This document shows, piece after piece, positions 38,568-50,900 of a stretch of 64,000 nucleotides of DNA (position 1 is the first letter of the stretch; each line of letters opens with the position of its first letter). The notes beneath the pieces are model-generated. The model was not told the DNA's origin, made no database searches, and saw only the letters and a program-made list of their open reading frames with translations. Origin of the DNA: Brachionus rotundiformis (taxonomy: Eukaryota > Rotifera > Eurotatoria > Ploima > Brachionidae); assembly GCA_016802295.1 (NCBI GenBank), contig JAESIW010000180.1, forward strand, positions 2,814,102 through 2,878,101, read 5' to 3'. Position numbers and translations under genes: made by a program.

Positions 38568-40097
38568 ATGTATAAATACCCAAAAATTGATACCAAAAAA
38601 CAAATACCATTAAACTACAATGACAATATTCGGGCTTCGAACCGAAACTGGACTCGCCTTGAAGTGACCCTACAAACCGAAGTGATCAGTTTTATTGAAA
38701 TTAGCGGACAATTTCCGGCATTTATCTCCTCAATTACGAGTAAGTTAAAAACTCTATATTAATTATTTTATATTAATTTTTTTTTCTGAAAAGATGATAA
38801 GAAACTGTGCGGGGTTGATATAAAAATTGGTGATAACATAATGGCAATCAATGGCCAAAATGTATCCAGAGCATGTGCAAAAAGTGTTAAAAAAATAATG
38901 AAATCATCCCCTGTTGTTAAATTGACAATTTCACGACCAGATCAAGAATCTTTGACCAAATTGCTCCTAAAATCAAGTCAAACTGACCAAAAACAAAATA
39001 AACTCAGCTCTTTAGTGAACTTATTGAAAAAAAACATCGCTTGTATGAGCCTTGGTCTTGCCAAAGAGCCCAAAGAAGCCAACAAAAATGTACAAATTGA
39101 TGAAACAGTCAACTATTGTTACCAGATTGACTCTCAATCGACCGAAATTCAAAAAATTGAAATAAGTGACTGTGGATACTATTCAATTCCAACATCGTCC
39201 AAGACCTCAACAATTTCTTCAGCAGCCGATTTGGAATCATGTAGTTCGGGCAATTTTCATCTTGATATAGAAGGCTTTCTAAATCAAATTCAAACTGCAA
39301 TTGATACTTATGTTCGACCATGTATAATGCTCAAAGTATTGACCATCGAAGAATGCTTGGCACTTTATCAAAATATCGAAAAACTAATCCCTGTTACAAA
39401 ATTTTTGGACAATATTATCAATTCAGTGGACAATGGAGCTGGATGGTATTGCTCGTTGAAAATTGTATTCGATGCATTCAAAGTTTACTTGACCGGTTTA
39501 CCTAATGCCATTCAAATGCTCGAAGAGCTAAGCATTTCTTCTGAAAAGTTTATCAATTTCACTGATGTAAGTGTTAACAATTAAAAAAAATTAATTTATT
39601 AATTTTATTTTTAATTTTAGAATATTGGCGAAAATTGTGCTCTCAAAATAATAGACTTTTTATTTTTGCCACTTAAATTTATCCAAAATGTGGTAGAATA
39701 TCTCCTCCAAAGTGAAAAAATAACTAAACAATATTGCTCAGAAATACGACTTCAAATTATTAAGACATTTGCCATATTGGAAGAAAACTTTGAGGATTCA
39801 ATCACTCAAGTTTCCAATTGTAGCTCTTTTGATTTAGAATCAGTTTCAGATTGTGAGGCTATACGTGTTTTGGTAAAACCTGATGGATGTACTCAGTGGC
39901 AAGAAGGCGAATATTTTATTGAAAAAGAGATAATACAAACTCAACAAGTTACCATTCAACTTGGTCAAATCCAAAATTTCAAACAGTCGAAAAATCCTTC
40001 AATTGTCCTAGTTCACACAAAAGAATCAAATTTTTATGCATTGGAATTTCCCAGCGAACAAGATAAGGTCACATTTGAACAAAGAATTATTCAATAA
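38568..40097 (+). CDS. PDZ protein with divergent DH-PH (RhoGEF-like) region
   Basis: Three exons (38568-38739, 38794-39566, 39621-40097) join in phase to 473 residues. A PDZ domain fills about residues 20-110, recognisable from FIEISGQFPAF, the GVDIKIGDNIMAINGQNV core and the closing VVKLTISRP. After a linker, residues about 200-360 look like a divergent Dbl-homology domain, with IIDFLFLPLKFIQNVVEYLL in the place of the conserved PxQR-YxLLL helix. The last 100 residues resemble a PH domain: an EGEYFIEKEIIQ strand and a final helix (SEQDKVTFEQRII). The expected role is nucleotide exchange on a Rho-family GTPase, but the DH region lacks clear catalytic residues, so it may be a scaffold. The domain order recalls Tiam/Still life proteins, in a much smaller form. 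Confidence 0.72.
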
Positions 40098-40222
40098 ATT
40101 AAAAATTTTCAATTGTAATTAAAATGTCCAAAAATTATTTAATATGTAAAAAATTAAAATCAAAAGCCATTTTTTCAAGTCCATTTATTTAAATTAAATT
40201 TTTAAAATAAAATCTTAAAAAA

Positions 40223-40425
40223 TTATCCTTTTGTCATTGTTTTAACATTTCCTCTTCGATAATAGTAAAGATACCAACCAATGCCAGCAACTGCAGCTCC
40301 AGCCATCATAAGCTAATTCAAATTTTTAAATTTAGTTTAAATTAAAAGAGATAAATTACGTTGGTTCTTCCACGAGGCGTGTTCATGGTGAACATTTTGC
40401 TTTCTTCCTTAATTGGATCTACCAT
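40223..40425 (-). CDS. DAPIT-like small membrane protein, copy 1
   Basis: Two exons (40425-40360, 40312-40223) join in phase 0 to 51 residues. The region around the junction, NTPRGRTN/LMMAGAAVAG, aligns with the GxxN motif and single transmembrane helix of DAPIT, a subunit of mitochondrial ATP synthase. The N-terminus is shortened and lacks the GIKRYF block seen in copy 3; the C-terminus is short and basic. The intron sits at exactly the same place as in its two neighbours. It is the most divergent in length of the three, so its function may have changed. Confidence 0.7.
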
Positions 40426-41024
40426 TTTTGCACAAAACCAAAGTGTTAATTTTAGATTTTATGATAAGCGCTCAAGATTACAAATGAGATAAAAATCTCC
40501 ACTATAATAATGCTATATACCGGCATTGAAGCTAGGATTGGAATCGTGCGAGATCTTGTAAAATCTATAATTAAATTTGTACATAGTTGTGAATTACACG
40601 AATGGCGCCAATTTCTTAAAATAGAACTTTTATTTTAGCTGATGTAAAAATAGATTTTTTTCAAAAGACTAAATTCTTATCTAAAAATCTTTACAAACAC
40701 TCTGGAAGAATAAAGTTCTCAGCTGAATAAACTTTGATCTTTAAGCGGAATTTCTGTTCTTTTATATCAATAAATTACTCTGAGTTATCTTAAACAAATC
40801 TATTGATGGATTTTAGGCGATAAGTTTTAATACAATTTTACAAATAGACCTTAAAATTTTTATTGATTTTAAAAGTTGATTTTTATAAATAAAAGAGGAA
40901 ATTTATTTTCTTTGATAATTCTTATCACTAGTTGAAATTTTTATGATCATCATTACATAAATTATTTGAAAAAAATTAAAACCACTAAGTTAATATTTAA
41001 AATTTATTTTTTAATTATAAAAAA
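40426..41024. other. Spacer between DAPIT-like copies 1 and 2
   Basis: About 600 A/T-rich bases between two small minus-strand genes. It should contain the promoter of copy 1 and the 3' region of copy 2. No further feature was recognised. Confidence 0.4.
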
Positions 41025-41304
41025 TTAGCCTTCCATATCTTTAAATTTATCAGGATATAAATTTTTGATCTCCTTTGGTTTTGTTTCGTGAAGTATCTTC
41101 CGATTTCTAGTCATGGTACAATAGCCATAGTAAGATATACTACCACAAATTGCTATTGCGAGAATCATTAACTGTAAATTATTAAAATTTTGGGTATAAA
41201 ATAAAAAAAAAATATACATTAGAAGTTCCAATTGAAGTGTGCAAATCTAGAAGCTTTTTAAAGGGGACCTTTGCACCTATTTTATCCATCATCATTCGAT
41301 TCAT
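41025..41304 (-). CDS. DAPIT-like small membrane protein, copy 2
   Basis: Two exons (41304-41218, 41171-41025) join in phase 0 to 77 residues. LLDLHTSIGTSN/LMILAIAICG matches the family pattern of a short basic helix, GxxN, then a transmembrane helix. The C-terminal tail is longer than in the other two copies (ending FKDMEG) and mostly charged. The intron lies after the conserved Asn, as in copies 1 and 3. If it is a true ATP synthase subunit it lies in the inner mitochondrial membrane. A specialised paralogue is equally possible. Confidence 0.72.
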
Positions 41305-41437
41305 TTTTGTTAATATCTTTCACACATGAAGTAGACAATGATTTTTATTTATATTTTAAAATTTTAATCAAATTTACCATCTTATAGGTAAACTTTTTTC
41401 AATAATTTAAAAAATATTCGTTTTAAAAACATTTATT

Positions 41438-41696
41438 TTATAAGTGCTTTCCAGGGTTTTCAGTTTTCATTGTAATGTAGCGATCATTTCGTTTGATGTT
41501 CCAGTAAGCATAAGCAGACATGCCAGCAATACCAAAAATTGCAAAAAAAATCTTGAAGAAAAATACTTTTAAATAAATGCTATTTCATATTTTCTATAGA
41601 ATATACATTTGCTTTTCCTTGGGCAGTGTGTGTATTAAAATATCGCTTTATACCTTGAGAATTTTTTATCACATGTGGTGGTACGGGTTCAGCCAT
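41438..41696 (-). CDS. ATP5MK: ATP synthase membrane subunit DAPIT (ATP5MK), copy 3
   Basis: Two exons (41696-41607, 41551-41438) join in phase 0 to 67 residues. GIKRYFNTHTAQGKAN directly parallels GIKKYFNSYTLTGRMN of human DAPIT, and one transmembrane helix (IFFAIFGIAGMSAYAYW) follows with a short basic tail. Human DAPIT has 58 residues. DAPIT stabilises ATP synthase dimers in the inner mitochondrial membrane. Of the three tandem genes this one keeps the family sequence best, so it is the likely functional orthologue. It ends close to the ZZEF1 3' end, all on the minus strand. Confidence 0.85.
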
Positions 41697-41989
41697 TATG
41701 GAAATAAACTCAAATTAAACAATTTTATAAAATTTAATCACTTTATAAAAAGAGCCAAATCTTAGGATAGTTAAGTCTAATTTTAAAATTCTTAAGTAAT
41801 TTTTTAGCACAATAATTTCAAGGTCTAAAATTAAAATTAAATTAGTCATGTTTTTGGTATTAATAGTTTAAATATTTTATGGCAAGCAAAAACTATGATA
41901 CCAAAGTATTCATTATACAATTTTATTAATATGGTAAAAAAAATAAATAATTAAAAAAATGGATTGAACAATAGAACTAAAGAACTCAT

Positions 41990-44900
41990 TCACCAATTTT
42001 CTCTTAACAAGTCAATTTCTTCTCGACTTTCCGAACACTCTTCGTCACTGTTTCGTCTAGAAAGTCCTTGTGGGCTTAGGTAAATATCTTCGTCACTTGA
42101 CCGAGTATCTTCTTCAAAAATTAAATTATTGATAGTGTTAAATTCTGATTTCTGCTCGGTTTTTTCATTTTTAATTTCAGTTAGTGACCCCATTAGTAAA
42201 TTAATTAAACATCCTGTTTGTGCAATCTTTTCCAAAAAGTATTCTTTCTCTTTCATTCTGGCCATATATTCATCTTGAATTGACCATTTAATGGCCAATT
42301 TTTCAGCAAAAAAGAACAACTCGTACAATGCTCTAGCAAAATTTTTGTCCTCAGTATTGTACGTATCTACCAATAGATGCAAATTTCTTAGTGGTTTTAT
42401 CTCAAAAATGTCTATGCAAAGTCTACAATCAGCGGGCTCTTGATAAACTTTTTGTACAATTTTAATCAAAAGACCTAAAACCTTAAGTCTTTTATTAAAT
42501 GTTTGCACACAGCATATCTTAATTAACGAGCACCAAAGCTCGTTTAAATCCAGTTGAGTACAATACGCCTGTGACACAATCTCATCCAAGATACTAAAAG
42601 CCGAATCGAAGTTTTTTGACAAAATAGTAAAAATCTTAAACGAACAACTCTCGTTTACCAAATCACCATTGTTTCTACAAAATTTCCACTTGAGCAATTT
42701 TTCATTTCTTACTGCTATGAATGGAATATTGTTCAAATTTTCCAAATTTATTTTAAATTTTTTCTTTTTCATTCTATTTTCTTGATTATCTGTAAAATCG
42801 GTATTATTAGCAATAATGTTCCATTGTTCTTCATCATAAGCACCATCAAAACTTGAATTATGAGTATTGAATTGGTAATTACTAGATTCATCATCAGAAC
42901 TAGAATTTTCTGATTCACTTTCATTATCGTTCTCTTCATCGCCATCATCCTCATCCTCAGCTTGATCGTCATCATAGTCATCACTAGAATGATAATTGGA
43001 ATTTTTGCGCACAGACACAATTTGGAACAAAATGGAACTTTTTTTGGTCTTTTGGACATTTTTTATTTCAATTGATTTTTCCGAACAAACTGTGGAATTA
43101 TCATCATAAATTTCATTATCTTCATCTAATATTGAATCAAAATCATCGGTCAAGTCACATATTGATTTGTTCCTTTTTGTTGGTTTTTTTTTGGCGTTTT
43201 CCTCAGATAAATTAAATTCTTCAATTGAATTTACACTCTCAGTATCAGAAAATACTTCATCTCTAAACTCAAAATCATCCCCTATACAATACTTAGAGTA
43301 ATTTGTTTTTTTTAAACTATTGCCAAAAAAATTCTCAAATTTATTGTTATTAGCATCATATTTTTCCATTTTGATTTGGTTGTCTGTATCTTGGTCAAAA
43401 ACAATAAGTAATGTTGACTGGTCTTGGGTAGACAATTTTTCTACATCGTTTGGTTTCAATGTAATACTGGTCAATTTTTCAACATCATTCAAAGTTTTTA
43501 ATATTTGATTTGAGTTAAAATTAATATTTTCCTCAGTTAATGGCTCATTCGTAAGCTTATTCTTTATTTTACCTTCATCATAAAACCTCACATCATCGCA
43601 AGACCATGAAACTTTTCTCAATAGTTTAAATTCTGGAAGCATAAAATTACAGGACATCGAGCATATCTTATTTAAAAATTTCACCAATTCAGTTGATTTC
43701 TCCTGGTCAATATAAAATTTAATAAAATTTTTGACCAAGATTTTAAAATTGAATTCTTTTTCCGAATAGTAAAGCACATCCATTAGTTGTATTAATTCAA
43801 ATTCTGAATCAAATTTGAACTCCAAAAAGCTTTCTTTTTTTGGCGCCGAATTCAAATTCAAATCATTTTGTGTTAGTTTAGCTGATAAATTCATCAATAA
43901 ACCAAGAAGATCTCGCGAGCTTAGCACAATACAAGCATGATTTATGATTTTTATGACAGCTCTCATAGGCTCACCAGCCTGTTGCTTGGGAAATAGATGG
44001 CCAGTTTTAGTATCCTCATTCTTGTTTGATTCGTATTTATTTAACTTATTGAAACAGTCTTCGACCAATTTAATACTTGCCTTGTTTCTCATCTGATTAA
44101 CATCTTTATTGTCATTAAAATTAGTGACCATGTCTTCCATTGGAAATATCCTAGATGAAATGTCACACACACTCATGATTGCTGTCATCTTGTTTCCAAT
44201 CAAATCTTCTGCAGTGAGATCATCTTTGGAACAGTTTTTTTTACTATCATCTAAATCTGTGGTTCGGTTTAAGCGGCTTTTGTCGCTGGGAAATACACTG
44301 AATGTTTTAGTTATTGTTCTAGACTCGCTAGTTGGCGTTTCTTGTTTGTTCTCCTCTTTTTCCAGTGAATTTTTTATATAACTAAAATTGTCAAATAATA
44401 ACAAATTACTGAAAAATATATTCAAATGATTTAATTTCCAATTTGAGTTTAAATTTGTGTTGAGGAACGAAATTTTTGACACTAGCTTCAAAAATTCAGC
44501 ATCTACTGGCTTTAAATCCACGGTTATTTCTTCATTTAAAGCACTTTTCACATAACTTTGCATTATATTAATTAAGCCGAGAACTAATAAATTTTTGTTG
44601 AAAGCAGTTTTTTGTTTATAAAATTTATAAAATTCTCTTTTTTTAGTTATGTGATTTTTTTCATAGATAGCTATTGATTTTGTATCATCTGAATCAGTCA
44701 AAGACTGCGGGTCAATATGCGTGGCGAATATTTTCTTAAAAATTTCAATTAATTTCAAAAATAAAGCTTCATTCAAATCAAAACTAGATTTTATCTTAAT
44801 TTTGGACTTTTCATTCGATTTTCGCCAAGCATTGTTTAATTTTCTGTCTTTTAAAGTAATTGAACGCCTTGATTCTGGGTCTTTTATTGTCAGCAAAGAA

Positions 44901-47900
44901 TCTGAATCGAACGATTCTGAATAGAAGTTGCAAGCTAAACCAATTTTGAATTCATCAGTGGATCTCAAAATACCTGCACCGTCATATTGATTGATATTTT
45001 TATAGTCAACAAATTGTCCACTACTTATATCCATTTGGAAGCAAACTATTGCATAGATAAGAAAATAGAACTTTGAATGAACATTTGGTTTATAGCTGTC
45101 CAATGATTCAGATATTTTATCAAAAACATTTGAAAGAAAAGTTTGTACATGTGATTTCCATTGTTCCATTTGATTCATGGCAAACATCAAGTCAAGATAA
45201 CTAGAGGCCAATTTTTCAAAGCCAGTGGTCATATATTCATAAATCCAGCTAAATAATAGTTCCAATGTATACTCTCGTTTTGATTCATCTAATTCTTGGA
45301 AAATTAAGCTATGCTCATTTTTTTGCAGGTGAGTTTTTGCCAGCTCGTTCACCGACTTAGGGTCCAAAATACTAAACCATGATCTCATCATTCCGACAAA
45401 CATTATACTAATATTGTCTGCAAATACATTATGGTAAATTTTATCCTGTAAAGTAAGTATAAAGTTGAGAATTTTCATCAGATTGGGCGCCTTAATTTCC
45501 CATGTCAATTCACTCGATAATGAGCCGTAAAAGCTCTTCAATGCATCAAAATCCATGTCTGTATCATGCGAGGAACTGTTTTCTGTGATTATCTGTTTTG
45601 TATTTTTTACCACCAAGGCTAGATGACCGATTATTCTCTTCTGGTTGAAAAACATGTAAAATTTTAAAGCTCGAATGAAGTCGTTTTCTTGACCACTCTG
45701 TTCCATATCACTGCCTGAAGTCAAAAACAATAGTGTGTTAACAACTTCAGAGTACATGTTTCTAATTAATGTTGCATTGTGACTTGGAATCAAAGAAGAC
45801 TCGTTTAGCATGTCACAAATTTTTAGACCCAAGTTGGTAAATAAAAAGTTTGAGTGCAAATAGAGAAATGTTTGGGCATCGCTTGAATCATTAGATTTCG
45901 AAGTCAAAATAGTTGGTTCAATGACTTTAATCTTATGATCCAGCTTGTGACCATTTTCCGAGAATTCAGGCTTTTTTGAACAAGCTAAACACAAATCAAA
46001 GTCAAAGCAATCAAGACACTTTATTCGTTTTCCAATTATAAGCGATTGACATTGATTGCAATAATGGTCTAGCACCAGCATTGGATGCGTTGGCTGATGT
46101 GAAGATGACTTGGATACATCTATTAATGGCTTGTGACATTTTTCAAGTGAATCACATTTTTTTTCTATTATTGACATAGAAAAACAATTAAAACAATAAC
46201 AGTAGTCGCGACACTCAAGACAAACATACCGAAAGCCAGTCAAAATTGCCTCACAATTGTCGCAATAGAAGTTTGTATTCAATTTGGAAAAATATTTCCA
46301 AAACATGTATCTTGCCACCAAATATTTTTGATATTGTTCGTGAGTTGTAATAGCTGAAGAAACACTTTTTAAAAGACTTGTAGTGTCAAATTGTTTGCTA
46401 TTGCTGATTTGGAACAACGACTGGTACATATCAGGAAATATTTTCAGATCAAATGAGTCAGTATCTTGCTTTTCGCATTTTTCTACCACACTTTCTTCTA
46501 TTTCATCAACTTCTTTAACACTTGGTAAAATTAAGCAACCCGATTTTTCCTTATTTAGATCGCTTGTTGTCTTGTCATTGTTTTTTTTCAACACTTCTTC
46601 AAATTTTTCTTTGGAAAAATCAAAAATATCCTCCAAAATCTCACTGGGAGTTATCTGTCTATCGTCTTTGTATTCACATATTGGCATCGATATGATCATA
46701 TTTTTCGCTAAATAGCCATATAAATGCAAATTTTGAATAAACTCCAAGTCTTTCAATTCCCAATCAATATCCAAAAGACAAGTAACAAAACTTTTAAGTC
46801 TAATATAGCGATCTTTGTCAGACTTGGATAATTTATAATACTCATTTTCGATTGATTTGCTCAAGTTAATTAAGATTTTTATGAATTTGTAAAAAGATGT
46901 TTGTACCAAGGCCTCATTTTCTATGCCACATCCGTATAAATTTTGTAAATAATGGGTCATTGTTGGTTTCAGGTTGGATAGAAAATAGCGGTTGGCTTGA
47001 TCCTTGATTGAATCACTTTTTGTGTATTTTGAGTTGGAGCTTGATGAAAAAAAACTGCTCAAAAACAAAAGAACAAATTCACATTTTAATTGATTACTCA
47101 TTCCAATTTGGATTATATTTTCCAAAAGATTGGATGCTATTTCAAAATTTTGATGAGCCAGATCAGAATTTTGTTTTTTCAGAATTAAAATTTGTTCAAG
47201 ATCATCTAATTTTAAGCTATCATGGTCAAACAAAAATTGAAATATTAAATTAATTATTTTGGACTGTGTCTTGGGAAGGCGACCTTTTTTTTTGCCAAAA
47301 CCACCACTATCAAATGTAGAGCCTTTGGGATTTCTGTTTTGTTCATAATCTATTATATCACTCGAAATTCTATTGAAATTTAAGAGAAACATAATTTTTT
47401 CATCCAAAATTTCTACCAAACTTCGGCTTAAATGAGCTTGCTTATTTTTAAAAATTAGTTGTTTCTCTACAATGTACATACGGGTTGATTCGGCGCATTT
47501 ATAAGCTTTCATTGCATTCTCATTAAATACAGGTGACTCATCTTGATCGAATAAACTCTCATAGCTTATTGAAGTATCGTACCAGATAATTGCACAAAAT
47601 ATTTTAATAATTATTTGGCTAACCAATAAACCACCAATTCTATTTTTTAATGAGCTCAAACTAGTTTCAAGACTATTTAAATTTTTGTCATAAAGTCCTA
47701 AAAAATTTTCAATTTGATTTGAATCATGCTGATTAGAAGAGCCTGGCCAGTTAGATAAATAATTTGATAAGTTTAGAAGAAACTTGTGTAATTTTTGATC
47801 ACTAGGACTATTCTTAGCTGGGGAATTAAGCAATCCATTTCTAAACAAAATTCTATAGTACTCATGATTCAAATTGTATATGGCTTGGTTCTTGGCGGCG

Positions 47901-50900
47901 GTTCCGCTTAGTGCTTGAGTAGATGAATTAACTGAGAATTGATGCTGAAATCCACACAAAAGAAAATTTTTATCTGAATATTCTTTGGAATTTTGTCTTT
48001 CAATATTAGCTGGCTTAGTCTGCTGAATGGTTGGTGATATTAAGTTTGTTTTGTAAACCTCTGAGCATGCTTTCAGCAAGTTAGTTCCCATTAAACAAGA
48101 CAACGAATGTGCCAAATCTATTATTTGTGGTTTATTAACTTCTTGATCATATCCGTAGGCATTTACGACAAATTTTAGCAAGAAATGATTGCTTGATTTC
48201 AGGTCTTTACTTGAATGAATATTGAAAATTAAAGATGATTCGGAATTTATCTCCATTTTGTAGTCAATAATCTCTTTATTTTCTATTTTTTTGGTTATAT
48301 TATGAGTCTGTTCATTCGTGTCAATGAAACTAAAAGAGACAGACCTAAAATAATTAAAAATAAGAAAATATTCTAAAATTATATTCTTTTTTAATAGTAC
48401 TCGGAGTCTTCTGAATTGGCTAGGTTGCATTCTTGATGTAATTCGATTACAAAACGTCTTGCTAATGGATAACTATATTCTATGGCTAAATCAAATAATG
48501 AGCTTTTGGTATTTGAGTTAAATGTCCAGCTTTTGAGGAGCACTTCTTTTTCGCATCTCTTTTTAATTAAAAAAATATTATGAAATGTTGATTTTTTAGA
48601 AGATCTATCAAAAATTTAACTTAAAAAATTTAATTAATTCTAAGTATTCAATTGATTGTAGTTTCCTGGTTTTCGATATTTAAAAAATCAAAACTTGGAT
48701 ATGTTCTTATCTTGAAAATTATGAAATTTATAAAGATAGATATTAAACATGATCTTTTAGAGATGGATTTAGTACTAAATTAAGTTATTGAATACGATTC
48801 TGATATGGTATATGAAATTTAGCTAATTTAGAATAATCATTATTTAATTAAAAAATCAAAATTTGATTTTTTAATTAAATTTAGTAAAAATATAAAATTT
48901 TTTATTTACTTTTTGAATATTTGAGTTTAAAAAGAATGTTTGATTAATTGAATTGAAGAAATTGGCGCACTCAGTTGCCAATTCTGTGCACAAACTTGTT
49001 TCTAAATACTCATAGATATTTTTTAACCATAAAATAAAGTTTGTTACAACATTTTTGAGGAAATTATTTAGTCTTAATTGGTGTCTTTGTTTATTTTTTT
49101 CATTGTTTAGACAAAAATTTTGAAGATAATAACTTTTCCTAAATAAAAATTTAGCATAATCATTTATAAAATTGTTAATATGTCTTATTGTCATATTTTC
49201 AAACACACAATCTTTGTCAATTTGTTTGTTTTGAATTTTATGTTGAATGTTATAAAGAACGTTTGATTGCAGCGAATTAATAAGTTGGTTTGACGCTCGT
49301 ATAAGTTTAATTTCTGTATCAAAATCAACATTTAATTCATTGTTAAATGTTAAATTAACTAATTTTTCTAAAAAAATAATTATCCGATTCAATTCACTAA
49401 AGTTTTCAAAAGGATTCGGGCTTTTGGTGATGTAATGTAAAAGACCAAGCTTATTGTCAGTCAATTGCTTACAAAAAGCTTGGAATAAAATTTGGTTGGA
49501 AGTTTTGCTCAAGGACATGTCTTTATTAAATGTGATAGAACCATTTGATGAGCTTTCCTTTGAGTTAAGTTGTATTAAGCTTTCAAAGAGCTCTATCAAT
49601 TCGTTTTGCTGGAAAAAAACACCAACTCCATTTCTGATTATCTCTTTGGTAATATCCAATAACATCTGATTTTTATGATCTAAATTGTCATTTTTCTTGT
49701 CGCCTTCATAAGCATCGATAATGCTGCATAGACTGTGCAAAATATGTGAAGATTTGGTTTGCTTAAGGTTGGCTTTGATTTCAGCACAATTGACCAACTC
49801 GAATAACAAAATTAAAATTGGAACTTTTAGATTTGAAAGTAAAAAATCATCTGTATCTGGCCTATTGTCAATTATCTGAATTGATTTCAAGTATATTTTC
49901 CAAAGATCGTCTATTTCAAATTTATCAAAATCCAAAAGTTTCACCTCATCTTCAATCCAACCTAAAGCTAATCTTTTCTAGAATAAAATTAAAGCTAAAA
50001 AATTCACAAAAAACAACTGATAAATTTATTACATGTTGTTCAGCAAGTTGACAACAAAACCAAAGAATGGCACTGGCTAAAATCGATGACGGACTGTTTC
50101 GTTTATCCAGAGAATTAGGCTTTAAAAATACACTTAATTAAAATTTCACTCATGTGAATCTTTTTTTACCAAGGATTTAAGATTTTGAAAAATATCCAAA
50201 GAACTGTGCTTGTAGCCAATTAAATTAACATTCGAAATGGTGATGGTTTTAGGACTATTTTCTTTTGGCCGGAGTAATTTAACAATGGCATACTAAATAC
50301 AAAACTAATTTGTTTTAATTTTGTTGATTATTTAAAGACTAACATTTGCCATATTCATAATTGGTATTTCTAGCATTATATCAATCCTAAAAATAGAACA
50401 TAAATCTTTGTCTCTTATCTAAATTTTTTAACTTACTGGTTTTCATAAAGTTCAAAGTAAAATGCCTCATATAATGATGATTGTCTATTGTTTTGCGAGC
50501 TTTTTGGAACAAAAAATTACATTTAATTTTTTATAAAAATGTTAAATTTAAATCAAATATTTAAATATTTATCTAATATTAACAAGCATACTTTTTAATG
50601 TACGAATTAAATTGCTCTTTGGAAGTAATTGAGTCAAACTGAGTGAATTTTTCAAATTTAGGTCTTGCTTTGTCGAATATAAGGATCACCACTACCGATT
50701 GAATGCCTATAGAGTTAAGTTCCAATTTTAGATTTACATTGGTCAAAGTAACATTTTTCTCTATCTCTAGAACTATATTGAAACACGAATTAATTTCAAA
50801 TGAATCATCTTGGTTAAAAAAGTAAGCAAAATAGATTTTAAAGCTTTAAATTACCTTTAGACGATCGATAGCTTTCCAAGGAAAATTTGGTACTTTCATC

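Noticed and set aside
42769..43059. 96-codon minus-strand frame rich in Met and Lys
   Set aside because: It is an out-of-frame shadow of the acidic tract in the ZZEF1 last exon.
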